Origin: Planococcus citri
Lineage: Eukaryota; Arthropoda; Insecta; Hemiptera; Pseudococcidae
NCBI RefSeq assembly: GCF_950023065.1
Contig: NC_088678.1
Coordinates: 41,716,580 to 41,780,579, forward strand
DNA: 64,000 nucleotides
Direction of reading: 5' to 3'
Shown here: positions 51,501 to 56,469 of the stretch, piece by piece
How the letters are laid out: every line of letters begins with the position of its first letter
Position numbering within the stretch: the first letter of the stretch is position 1
Made by a program: the position numbers and the translations under genes
The notes under the pieces: model-generated
Databases searched by the model: none
Told to the model about the DNA's origin: nothing
The model's input: only the letters and a program-made list of their open reading frames with translations

Positions 51501-54004
51501 CACCAAGTTCTGGTGTACAAACATTGACATCAACTTTAGCACCTGTGCCAAGCGCTGAAATGATAACCTCACCATCGGCATTGAATTCTGATGCAAAACC
51601 ACCAACATTGACTGCAGCATCTGCACCATGTTCTGATGTAAAAATACCTTTGTCTACTTCAGTACCTGCAACTGGCTCTGATTTAAAAACATCAACGGTG
51701 ACTTCTGTGGCTACATCATGTTCTGGTGATAAAACGCCATTGCTGACTTCATCATCTTTGCCCAGTCAAGTGACTTCAGCATCTTTAACAAGTCATCATA
51801 CCAAAGTATCAACATCTACTTTGATATCCTCGCTAAATGCTGGTACTAAATCTTCAACGCAGACTTTGGCATCCTCATTTTCTAAGACGTCGGCATCAAC
51901 TTCTGTATTTTCATCAAGTTCTACTACTAAAACATCTACATCCACTTCATCACCTGTACCCAGTCCTAGTAGAAAGGTACCATCTCTAACTTCTGTATCA
52001 ATGCCCAATGTAAATTCGAAGACTACTACAGTTCCAACTATGACAACTGTATCTTCGGCAATTGGTAGCCATTCGAAAACATCAGCAGAATTGTCAGCAG
52101 CTAAGGTGGTTATTGGTTCATCATCAACTCCAGGCATCATTCCCTCTAAAGTGTCTGTCAATTCAGTTGTGCCAGCACAATCAAAAGTCACTTCAGCAAC
52201 AGCTCCGACGCGAACAACCATTAGCGGCATCGCAACATCCAAATCTGCTCCAACCACGGTCACTTCATCGATGAAATCTACGCCAATATTTACTTCAATA
52301 TTGCCAATGACGAAGATGAAACCGCCTCCTCCTCTAGTAGCAACGTCGTCTAAGGTACCAATTTCATCTAACAAAACAAATACTACTTCTTCAATGGTTG
52401 CAACGACTAGTTTAGCTAAATCGTTATCAATTCCTTCTTCGACTTCGATTTCATTATCAACAAAGTCGCTCCCTCCGCCGCTTATTACGCTTACATCGAC
52501 GTCAACCACATCAACATTGGTTACATCCAAAGAGTTGGCCGCCTCACAATACATACCAGCCAACACGAAAATACCTTCTTCTCTAGAGATCTCATTTACC
52601 AACTCCAAAGAAATGTCCAAGCCATCGCCAGTAAGCAGCTTACAAAAACTGGTTCAACATAATTTCACCAACAATGCCCCTCTAGCCAACGGCACTCCTA
52701 AAAGTAATCATATTATCGGCAAGAAGTCTTCTTTGGATGATAAAGTAGGCGTTAAACGAGCTTTCATTGATGACAAGAAATCCAAAGTAGAACCTGAGAT
52801 AAAGATGAGCAGGCAGAGCAGTGAAACGTTATCCGTTTCTACCAATGCAGCTGCTCCCAAAAAGGTATTCTCGCCTAACATTCTACCTGAGGTATCGATC
52901 ACTTTGAATCCACATCCGGAGCAGAACAAACGTATTACTCCTGAGACATCCTACGATGTATCCTGTTTCAAACCTAACGATTCCGTCGCCAATAATATCC
53001 CTCCGCTGACTCCTATCAACGCTCCAATGTGTAAAAACATTCAAAATTCTCCTATAAAAAATCTAAACAAGAAACTACCGAGCAACGGAGTTCGCATCAT
53101 TAGAAATTCTTCCTCATCTAGCAACATGGCGAATAAGCTGAAACATGGCTTAAATTCAATGGGAAAGCAAAATGGCGAACCAGAGGTTAAAAAGCCCATG
53201 CTAGAAAACGGCTCCCAACATAACGGTGCCTTTGAATCGATGAATGGTAAACAGAAGTCATATTCTCCGGCGGAATCTGCTTCAAGCCCTTCGAAATCGA
53301 CTGAAACTAAGACTCCTTCGCCAACGTCCGTCAGAAAGGAAGCCAGACATCAAGGTATACCTAAGCTAATCGATATCAACGCTGCTCAGTATTCGAAACT
53401 AATCACTCAAGATGCTAAAGCGAGATTGCAATTCTTGAAAAACACCTTGTATGTAAATCCGTCAGCTGAACCAGCAGCGAATTCGGATAACGTTCTAGAT
53501 CTATCATCGCCATCTTCCAGTAAAAGTCCATCTTCAGATAAATCTGAACCATCACCGGAGAAACGAAAGCTTATACCTTCTGTGCCACCTCACATGATAC
53601 CTGTAACGATGGCTAAAAACGATACCAAATCTTCTGCAACCAAAACATCGCCAACGTTATCGAAAATCGAACGGAAACCGTCTCCCATCGCTAAGCTAGA
53701 CAAGTCTCCGGCTCGTAAAGCCGATTTTCGACTAGATAACGGATCGCCATCGACCCCGATATCCCGATCGCCGCATTCGCCGATGTTCCCCAAAAATCCC
53801 TCGCCTATGGGACCGTTACACTTGAGCCCACCTTTGAATCCAGCTCTTGCGATGAATTTTCTTCATCCGCAGCAGTACAGTCGGGAATTGATGTGGTTGA
53901 TGGATGCTATCCAAAATGGTCAGTTACCATCGCATCCACTGATGCATCAAAGTCTTAAACCGCCTGCGCCGACGTCCGAGGCTGCGTTTCATGTTAAAAA
54001 ATAG
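424..54004 (+). CDS. Psc: PCGF-family Polycomb protein, Psc/Su(z)2-like (5' partial, seven exons)
   Basis: Join of 424-520, 6843-6946, 19798-19894, 39199-39277, 41257-41376, 45215-45295 and 49862-54004. All introns are GT-AG and every phase closes, giving about 1,572 residues and a TAG stop. Seen in the sequence: the second half of a C3HC4 RING finger (ligand pairs CRSC and CPIC), the strongly conserved PCGF helix block that follows it (KTLQDIVYKLVPGLF), a linker, a RAWUL ubiquitin-like domain (MELKKLIRLKYNL ... SLMDIAYIYAWKR), then a tail of about 1,360 residues rich in Ser, Thr, Pro and Lys. Known of the family: PCGF proteins pair with RING1/Sce to form the PRC1 H2A ubiquitin ligase and bind Ph-type partners through RAWUL; the long tail of fly Psc and Su(z)2 compacts chromatin. 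Length and tail place it with Psc/Su(z)2 rather than short BMI1/MEL18 proteins. The start codon and the first RING half lie upstream of the window. Whether it is Psc proper or the single ancestor of Psc and Su(z)2 cannot be decided here. Confidence 0.95.
521..6842 (+). other. Psc-like intron 1 (6.3 kb)
   Basis: No supportable exon or RNA gene was seen. Contents: GA/CT-rich patches (about 847-862 and 1205-1250), a degenerate T-rich repeat field (about 1620-2310), a short GC-rich patch at about 4645-4740, and AT-rich filler. The GA-rich clusters could be sites for GAGA-type factors, but this is only an inference. Confidence 0.7.
1620..2310. repeat. Degenerate tandem-like repeat built on AAAATTGxCAAAAAGTCTxGCTTTTTT
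   Basis: Irregular copies of a word of about 30-45 bp recur, each with an AAAATTG core, AAAAGT and a CTTTTT tract. A related field occurs at about 34990-35420. The spacing is uneven, so this is an old, decayed minisatellite or a simple-sequence expansion. Confidence 0.55.
6843..6946 (+). CDS. Psc: Psc-like exon: post-RING conserved helix block
   Basis: This 104-bp exon lies between TTTCAG and GTAAGT. It encodes the block just after the RING that is nearly invariant in PCGF proteins, reading KTLQDIVYKLVPGLF and then EMKRRKQFYESHPDR. In BMI1-type structures this stretch packs against the RING and carries basic residues facing the nucleosome. It starts by completing a Lys codon and ends with one base (G) that forms Asp with the next exon. 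Confidence 0.97.
9051..9657 (-). CDS. MADF-BESS gene, terminal exon with BESS motif
   Basis: It follows a TTCACAG acceptor, completes a Glu codon, and runs 202 codons to TAG (complement of 9051-9053). It encodes an acidic linker and the C-terminal BESS motif, ending in an Arg/Glu-rich tail. Confidence 0.93.
9051..11021 (-). CDS. MADF-BESS domain transcriptional regulator, nested in intron 2 of the Psc-like gene
   Basis: Join, read on the minus strand, of 11021-10865, 9917-9761 and 9657-9051. It comprises 921 nt including the stop, giving 306 residues. MADF domain, about residues 9-103: KLVSKLIHEVSQKPVLYDPQ, then YKD, W, and after the first splice IKWGTLRRCLANARKRQKRR, ending WRYQDEMSFLLPF. 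This is the standard W ... KWxxLR ... M.FL pattern. BESS motif, about residues 251-288: DEMDTFFLSMSKTLKKLPRF and onward. Between them is an acidic, Ser-rich linker. Known of the family: MADF is a Myb/SANT-like DNA-binding fold and BESS mediates protein contacts, as in Adf-1, Dip3 and hinge proteins. The ATG at 11021 is chosen because an in-frame TGA lies just upstream and the MADF domain is complete from it. I cannot assign orthology within this large insect family. It must have its own promoter, being antisense to its host. Confidence 0.92.
9761..9917 (-). CDS. MADF-BESS gene, coding exon 2
   Basis: 157 bp between TTCACAG and GTAAGT. It encodes the second half of MADF with the KWGTLRRCLANAR core and the closing MSFLLPF. 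Its first two bases complete a Val codon with the last base of exon 1. Confidence 0.92.
10865..11021 (-). CDS. MADF-BESS gene, coding exon 1
   Basis: It starts at ATG 11021-11019 and ends CCAG before donor GTACAT. It encodes the first half of MADF (LYDPQN ... YKD ... W). A TTACAG acceptor is visible at 11055-11060 on the minus strand, so 11054-11022 is probably the end of 5' UTR preceded by an untranslated exon. Confidence 0.9.
11536..11580. repeat. CT microsatellite passing into CCTT/CCT repeats
   Basis: A pure pyrimidine tract of CT dinucleotides followed by TCCT/TTCC units, about 480 bp upstream of the MADF-BESS coding start. On the minus strand it is a GA tract. Confidence 0.9.
14731..14752. 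repeat. Three tandem GTTGGTA units
   Basis: Three perfect 7-bp units in intron 2. Confidence 0.85.
15480..15790. promoter_or_regulatory. GC- and CpG-elevated patch, candidate promoter or enhancer
   Basis: The segment is clearly richer in G, C and CpG (repeated CGTCG, GCGTG, GTCGTCG words) than its AT-rich surroundings and has no simple repeat. It lies upstream of the nested minus-strand gene, so it could hold that gene's promoter and first untranslated exon, or an internal promoter or enhancer of the host. Open frames in it have no recognisable domain. The function is inferred. Confidence 0.3.
16205..16700 (+). repeat. Diverged single-arm copy of the 56.5-kb foldback element
   Basis: Aligns by eye with 56480-56970: both have a GGGACA/CTTTTTTCTT/AAGGGGA start, CCCTACT.ACAAAATGGC, TTCAACATAGGACT, TAGATCGAAAG.GCA and TTCTGGAGCCTCCAG in the same order. 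It is diverged and lacks an obvious second arm. Confidence 0.8.
18420..19330. repeat. Decayed repeat related to the 56.5-kb foldback family
   Basis: Shares words such as CGAACCGTTCTGGAGCCTCC, ATCGATT and repeated TCAAAAATAGAGTRTAAACC with the better-kept copies. It has internal duplication (about 19065 and 19220) but no clear ends. Confidence 0.45.
19798..19894 (+). CDS. Psc: Psc-like exon: segment between RING and RAWUL
   Basis: This 97-bp exon lies between ATTGCAG and GTGAGT and encodes DLHLHPEFRGITVDRLVYSP followed by QDNICLSLKYYDK. It corresponds to the 'ddeiisLsIef' segment of vertebrate PCGF proteins and a similar segment in fly Psc. The phase fits both neighbours. The longer open frame in this stretch is not the coding frame. 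Confidence 0.92.
25271..26195. mobile_element. Diverged foldback element with long terminal inverted repeats
   Basis: The left end TTCAAGTTGGATCATTCCAC pairs with the right end, whose reverse complement is TTCAACTTGGATCATTCCAC. Pairing continues inward through GTCAATTC.ACCAAGAAG and later TAGC(C)TTTTTTAAAGGCTGCTA for about 170 bp. The interior is noncoding. No clear target duplication was seen, so it is probably an old, non-autonomous DNA transposon. Confidence 0.75.
26400..26880. repeat. Internally repetitive segment with paired copies of an AAACTCCAGGAAACTC-type block
   Basis: A block around 26460-26540 (AATCATCTTTTCTAG ... GTCGAGTTTCCTGGAG) recurs in inverted, diverged form at about 26600-26680 and again at about 26760-26840. 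It may continue the 25.3-kb element family. No ends were found. Confidence 0.4.
27203..27235. repeat. (TAGG)n microsatellite
   Basis: About seven perfect TAGG units followed by TACCTA. Shorter GTAG/GATA runs occur at about 29202-29228. Confidence 0.97.
30060..30345 (+). pseudogene. LINE reverse-transcriptase fossil
   Basis: One frame at 30060 reads FMDYEKAFDCVNHEK, the catalytic-core start typical of non-LTR reverse transcriptases. After a frameshift another reads YNADDEDLQIVKNLYWN. At 30255 a third reads RCPLSTRVFDICAE, stop, IIKEVQ, matching the GCPLSPxLFNIYxEEIIKE block. The order and spacing are right, but frames are broken and a stop interrupts it. It is a short dead remnant of a LINE whose clade I cannot fix. 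Confidence 0.85.
30400..31020. repeat. Dispersed CCCTCGCTTCGCTCGGGC repeat, first cluster
   Basis: Units near 30425 (inverted), 30550 and 30950 carry the word GCCCTCGCTTCGCTCGGGCC, or decayed forms of it, inside A/T-rich arms with AAATTTTCAAAAGCTTT before it. It is the same family as at 31.8-32.1, 46.7-47.2 and 59.85 kb. Confidence 0.75.
31624..32200 (+). mobile_element. Truncated relative of the CAGGGTGTCCAC element
   Basis: It begins CAGGGTGTCCACAAG at 31624, then CTGGAAAACCTGGAAAAGTC as in the 46597 copy, followed by three units with CCCTCGCTTCGCTCGGGC-type words (about 31795, 31930 and 32085). I see no matching right end, so it appears truncated or decayed. Confidence 0.75.
32774..33176 (+). 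mobile_element. hAT-type MITE, copy A (387 bp) with 8-bp target duplication
   Basis: The element spans 32782-33168. Its ends are CAGAGTCCTGCACGGT and the reverse complement of CAGAGTACTGCACGGT, about 24 bp of terminal inverted repeat. ATTCACAT flanks it at 32774-32781 and 33169-33176. An 8-bp duplication with CAGAG ends is the mark of hAT transposons. No transposase is present. The 67-codon open frame inside is carried by the repeat and is not a gene. Confidence 0.92.
33208..33610 (-). mobile_element. hAT-type MITE, copy B (387 bp), inverted, with its own 8-bp target duplication
   Basis: The element spans 33216-33602 and is nearly identical to copy A but reverse-complemented. It is flanked by CTACGTAT at 33208-33215 and 33603-33610. 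The different duplication shows this is an independent insertion, not half of one palindromic element. Confidence 0.92.
34990..35420. repeat. Second AAAATTGTCAAAAAGTCTT repeat field
   Basis: At least eight irregular copies of CAAAATTGTCAAAAAGTC(T)T separated by T-tracts, resembling the field at 1620-2310. Confidence 0.6.
36404..37032 (+). pseudogene. RNase H-like domain fossil, frameshifted
   Basis: From 36404 the frame reads AGIGICFAP ... NLTELIAIRTALQVL ... LLSDSTYAIKAL ... NNWKNSRNKPVYHEHLFKEI ... FARKHE ... IIADSL. Around 36773 a 2-base shift is needed to continue as AKKAVYTIEQ and then MTPRQLIETFIRKKRRLRK to a stop at 37030-37032. These are the RNase H1 blocks, with Glu (TEL), Asp (LSDS) and the final Asp (IADS) kept. 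The first catalytic Asp lies in the damaged region upstream. It could derive from a retroelement or from a host RNase H1 retrocopy; the basic C-terminal part is unrecognised. As it stands it cannot encode an intact enzyme. Confidence 0.85.
39199..39277 (+). CDS. Psc: Psc-like exon: charged linker
   Basis: This 79-bp exon lies between TTCTTGCAG and GTAAG. It encodes 27 residues including KSKEKEEWETAGSHRVNYNK. A charged, poorly conserved linker is expected here before RAWUL. Support comes from good splice sites and from phase: two bases carried in, none carried out. It is the least conserved exon, so the call leans on the frame. Confidence 0.85.
39320..40841. mobile_element. Mariner/Tc1-like non-autonomous element with TA target duplication
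   Basis: The left end CCGGGTGTCCTAGTTTG (from 39322) pairs with the right end, whose reverse complement is CCGGGTGTCCCAGTTTG (ending 40839), one mismatch in 17 bp. Both are flanked by TA. The interior has no transposase reading frame and carries a minisatellite (39809-40110). The superfamily call rests on TA plus the short inverted repeats, so it is tentative. Confidence 0.7.
39809..40110. repeat. 21-bp minisatellite with palindromic core
   Basis: At least seven units of TAAATTACTGGTAATTCTTAG or close variants in direct tandem, best preserved at about 39858-40010. The core AATTACTGGTAATT is nearly self-complementary. It decays on both sides. Confidence 0.93.
41257..41376 (+). CDS. Psc: Psc-like exon: first half of RAWUL domain
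   Basis: This 120-bp exon (40 codons, phase 0 at both ends) lies between TTTACAG and GTAAAG. After an acidic stretch (NNLDDDDV) it encodes a segment matching the BMI1 'RCPAAMTVMHLRKFLRSKM' region: SCPATVHVMELKKLIRLKY. This is the first beta strands and helix of the ubiquitin-like RAWUL fold that binds Ph/PHC or BCOR-type partners. Confidence 0.96.
41377..45214 (+). other. Psc-like intron 5 (3.8 kb)
   Basis: AT-rich noncoding DNA with a 25-base T run at 42546-42570. No exon, element with clear ends or RNA gene was seen. Confidence 0.75.
42546..42570. repeat. Poly-T tract
   Basis: 25 consecutive T. It might be the tail of an old minus-strand retro-insertion, but no body was recognised. Confidence 0.9.
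45215..45295 (+). CDS. Psc: Psc-like exon: second half of RAWUL domain
   Basis: This 81-bp exon (27 codons, phase 0) lies between TTTCAG and GTAAGT. It encodes VELFYRRESLPDEYSLMDIA followed by YIYAWKR. The motif LMDIAYIYxWxR is a signature of PCGF proteins. Confidence 0.97.
46592..47630. mobile_element. Non-autonomous element with CAGGGTGTCCAC ends
   Basis: The 12-bp ends CAGGGTGTCCAC (46597) and GTGGACACCCTG (ending 47625) are perfect inverted repeats. TTGTA flanks both sides, a possible 5-bp target duplication. CTGGAAAACCTGGAAAAGTC follows the left end and recurs in the same orientation near the right end (about 47572). The interior is about four units of roughly 155 bp with CCCTCGCTTCGCTCGGGC-type words. 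No open transposase frame. The superfamily is not assigned. Confidence 0.82.
48260..48283. repeat. Poly-T tract
   Basis: 24 consecutive T in intron 6. Confidence 0.9.
48960..49016. repeat. Fragment ending in TTAATGGGACACCCTGTA
   Basis: It shares ATGGGACACCCTGTA with 17190-17206, where the preceding sequence (GGCGGATCATTG) differs. This looks like the terminal repeat of a small DNA element family. The other ends were not located. Confidence 0.4.
49862..54004 (+). CDS. Psc: Psc-like terminal exon: RAWUL end plus very long disordered tail
   Basis: The acceptor TTGCAG ends at 49861. The exon is open for 1,380 codons to TAG at 54002-54004. It begins NSPMRLYYKINI, the last RAWUL strand (compare NGPLPLKYRV in BMI1). 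The rest is low complexity: a tandemly duplicated block of about 50 residues (about 50660-51010), a Ser/Thr-rich array with a 15-residue period (about 51411-51775), a Ser run (about 51387-51412), Lys-rich stretches, a VLDLS motif (53492-53506) and a less repetitive end with MNFLHPQQYSRELMWLMDAI. Acidic residues are scarce relative to Lys, as expected for a chromatin-compacting Psc tail. An ATG at 49835 in the same frame lies in the intron and is not the start. Confidence 0.95.
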   Translation, partial: NSPMRLYYKINILTTVTEPADKIAMDAVEHDSSQLSPASEQEQAVLKNGNELDVDEDNKVDLINGDTVKRPGTPTSPSATASKVKENIAEGCKGTSTSINGTASAEKLPLLSKIVNINSSNPSISSKTPSAKSSPVSTMTTGKTASAKYRNTTADKKEAIRLKLKSTVSNLKPISSEAKNPTPIRSYLSISSILSDFDKPEVSKKQLPKHPRKPSEDSNNVSSNLETPDMKPSLVPLTSTESVPKTTSATTTNNSASNHSSLALDANSLKPIVPETVVNQPVPSVVAKTEPMSNIANAGRKTPVVIGRKKSTTNSGCVKTLNSSITHANSTPDKNLLKPIVAEPVVSQPVSSAVAKTDPVSSIANTGKNTLIMTVRRKSNQSGVPMVVVSVPNGSINGRKTPVSSGRAPSPSVKISVPVETPSPRTEVPVKSSGSSTKISAQSTANKALVSDQNCDGKTTVSAPDNATIPVSAAKSTSAETAMSTSLSLPSPNTKVPELTSASLSSFVSSSSSSSPSSGMKTLPLTSVSSLNSDMKTSSTSVNVSSTPSSGVQTLTSTLAPVPSAEMITSPSALNSDAKPPTLTAASAPCSDVKIPLSTSVPATGSDLKTSTVTSVATSCSGDKTPLLTSSSLPSQVTSASLTSHHTKVSTSTLISSLNAGTKSSTQTLASSFSKTSASTSVFSSSSTTKTSTSTSSPVPSPSRKVPSLTSVSMPNVNSKTTTVPTMTTVSSAIGSHSKTSAELSAAKVVIGSSSTPGIIPSKVSVNSVVPAQSKVTSATAPTRTTISGIATSKSAPTTVTSSMKSTPIFTSILPMTKMKPPPPLVATSSKVPISSNKTNTTSSMVATTSLAKSLSIPSSTSISLSTKSLPPPLITLTSTSTTSTLVTSKELAASQYIPANTKIPSSLEISFTNSKEMSKPSPVSSLQKLVQHNFTNNAPLANGTPKSNHIIGKKSSLDDKVGVKRAFIDDKKSKVEPEIKMSRQSSETLSVSTNAAAPKKVFSPNILPEVSITLNPHPEQNKRITPETSYDVSCFKPNDSVANNIPPLTPINAPMCKNIQNSPIKNLNKKLPSNGVRIIRNSSSSSNMANKLKHGLNSMGKQNGEPEVKKPMLENGSQHNGAFESMNGKQKSYSPAESASSPSKSTETKTPSPTSVRKEARHQGIPKLIDINAAQYSKLITQDAKARLQFLKNTLYVNPSAEPAANSDNVLDLSSPSSSKSPSSDKSEPSPEKRKLIPSVPPHMIPVTMAKNDTKSSATKTSPTLSKIERKPSPIAKLDKSPARKADFRLDNGSPSTPISRSPHSPMFPKNPSPMGPLHLSPPLNPALAMNFLHPQQYSRELMWLMDAIQNGQLPSHPLMHQSLKPPAPTSEAAFHVKK

Positions 54005-54569
54005 TTATTTGTTCTTCACCCGTCCCTCCATCTTGTAATATCAAATGGTGTTGATCAGTGAACCCAGTTGTTTTGTTTAATACGCTTAAAATTACATTTT
54101 TTCTTTCTTTCGTTTTGTTTGCAATTAGTTATCGTGTAAGTAGTCGAATAGATACGTATGTGTGTAAGGTGCTTTTTCTTCGGTATACCTATAAAACTTG
54201 TATTTTGTTGGTGTTGAAAATTTCAAGTCTGTCATGATGTATACGATGAGCCTATGTGCTTGTGTAAATCAATTTTGAAGTTATTTCTCTATGTGGATTA
54301 GGTTTTTTAGACGTGACTTTTTTATTATTTTTTTCTTATTGAGTATCAATCAAGTATACCTACCCACGTATTTTATGATGGTTTACTGAATGTGATATTA
54401 TTTTGGTACGCGAATCGAACGACCTTAATTTTTTTTCATTTCTTTCACAATCAAAATATTCAAAGGACTGATTTTTTCTGAAAATGAATTTTTCGTTCCC
54501 GACCAACTAAGTATGACGGTTTATTATTCGTATTTTGATTTCGTGTGTTACAATAAATATGCAAACCGG
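54005..54569 (+). other. 3' UTR of the Psc-like gene
   Basis: The T-rich stretch after the stop, reaching a canonical AATAAA at 54552. Contains TGTAAATA-like and TTTTTATT words typical of 3' UTRs. The true end may be further on, since more AATAAA signals lie beyond the repeats. Confidence 0.7.
54552..54557 (+). terminator. Poly(A) signal AATAAA, first candidate for the Psc-like gene
   Basis: The first canonical hexamer after the stop, 548 bp downstream. The expected cleavage zone (10-30 bases on) falls on the edge of the repeat block that starts at about 54571. Confidence 0.6.
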
Positions 54570-55164
54570 CACGGAAAAAAAAAAGTATAGGTAATTTTTA
54601 TTATTTTAGCACAATAACCGGATCCCATTCGAAAATACAGTAGAATTTATTTTAGAACTTGGTATTTTCAACTGGTCACACAAAATTATTTTTAATGTGA
54701 TGGCATGGTAAAAATTATTCCTCCATAATGACTTTTACTGTACCATGATAGTAAAAATTACACGAACCAATAATGTAAAAATTAATGTGTGGTGAAGAAA
54801 GAAATACTCCACTTGAAGTAATTTTTACTATTTGAAAAGTAAAAATTATTCTATCGTAATAATTTTTACTATATTTCAATAGTAAAAATTACTCGAACCA
54901 ATTGTGTAAAGATTATTAGGCGTTTAAGTAAAAAATGCTCGTTTTGAGATAATTTTTACTGTTTGAGAAATAAAAAGTACTTGTGGTGAGGTAATTTTTA
55001 CTTTTGAGCAATGATATCAATTTTCAAAATGAAATTTTAAAAAATTAAAATAAAGGGGAAGGGATGTGCAATTTTGAATTTTTATTGCACTGTTGGATTC
55101 TACTTGATGTGGAGGATTTTTGACAATTTTAATCCCTAACGAAAATTTCCTAACCTAATGACCT

Positions 55165-55240
55165 AACGGGGAATCGAACCTGGTACCCTACGGTTTCCTA
55201 ACTACCTAACTTGACTACTCGGCCATGACCACGCTACTTA
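55165..55240 (-). repeat. tRNA-derived segment (SINE-like or tRNA fossil)
   Basis: The minus strand carries a perfect pol III A box, TGGCCGAGTAG (55225-55215), and B box, GGTTCGATTCC (55180-55170), 34 bp apart. That distance is within the tRNA range. The 5' and 3' acceptor strands do not pair as a tRNA should and no anticodon arm is convincing, so it is not called a functional tRNA. Confidence 0.5.
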
Positions 55241-56422
55241 TGAACGAGGATTAAAAGAACATATTAGTTTGCAAACGCGTGGTGCTATTTCAAATCACAT
55301 TACTTACTATTTATTGCGTGCAGTTTGATTTGATAGCGCTTTTTCACATGTTTGTGTGTGTACTTTCTATGTTGCTGGTATACCTATCATACTCATAGAT
55401 TTGCCATTTGGTGTTTGATTGATTCAAATATTTATATAATACATACGTAATTTCTGTTTTATTTCATAACATTCCAGTGTACAGACTAATTTTATTGTTT
55501 AAAAGCTTGTGTTGGGAATTCAAGGTTTTTATCAAAGTAGATCGTATATTTTGTTTTCGCAATTTGAAAAAGTTGTTCAACAAATGTTGAATTAAACTGA
55601 AGTTGAACCTGCTTAAAGAGAAATAAGAATCAGAAACATAGCGACAGATTTCGAATTATTCTTGTTTACATTTTTACAAAATATCTACGAAGGATGTATG
55701 ACGAAGTATAAGTAACAAACTACATAATACTAGTCTGAGCAAAAAAAATTTGTGAAAAAATTGCATATGTAGGTATAATTTCATTGGTTGACAAATCGTT
55801 TAAAATTCAATTTGGCCGCAGTCAACTATTTTTAAACTCAAAAGTTGGAGTTTTCTAATCGTATTTGCGTAATAATAAGATTGCTACTCGTAAATAAATC
55901 AACAACAAAATCGCGTCGAATCGTTAATATCGAAAATATTTTTTGAAAAGGGGGAAAAAATAGAAAAAAAAAAGGCAAATACCTATTCTAACAGTTAGAT
56001 TAGAAATTTAATAGTTGAAGGAATTTGAAACAAAACTAATTAAATTTTATTTTTGGATGGGAATTCAATCACATTAAAAAAAAAGTTGAATAATTTTGCG
56101 AGTTGAATTCTAAAAAGAAAAATAATAATTCAATGCAAAATAATTTTGAAAATACGTTATATTTTCAAATATTTTAAACCAGATTAAGCAGGAAAACAAA
56201 AACTTTGAAACGGAATCCCAATTCAATCTAAACTTTTTTGATCTATAAGTATAGGCTATGCTGATCTTGAAACAATAAAATTGATTCTTTTCAGAATTCT
56301 GAACAAAACGCTTACAAGGAAAATAAAAAAGGTCAATTTCAAAATGTCAAAAAATTCCAACCTTTAATTGGATTTCAAAAAAATGGATACTTGGGTCTAA
56401 GTAAAAACAGATGTTTCAAAAT

Positions 56423-56429
<7 letters not shown>

Positions 56430-56454
<25 letters not shown>
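56430..56454. repeat. Poly-A tract
   Basis: 25 consecutive A directly before the left end of the 1.75-kb foldback element. Confidence 0.9.
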
Positions 56455-56469
56455 TAAGGTACCTATAGT

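Noticed and set aside
51796..52620. Long antisense open frame (274 codons) opposite the Psc-like tail
   Set aside because: It is the mirror of Ser/Thr codons on the coding strand, rich in Val/Asp/Glu as expected for a complement of TCA/ACT/ATC codons, with no domain or splice context.
55165..55240. Functional tRNA gene on the minus strand
   Set aside because: A and B boxes are present but the acceptor stem does not pair and no convincing anticodon arm is seen.
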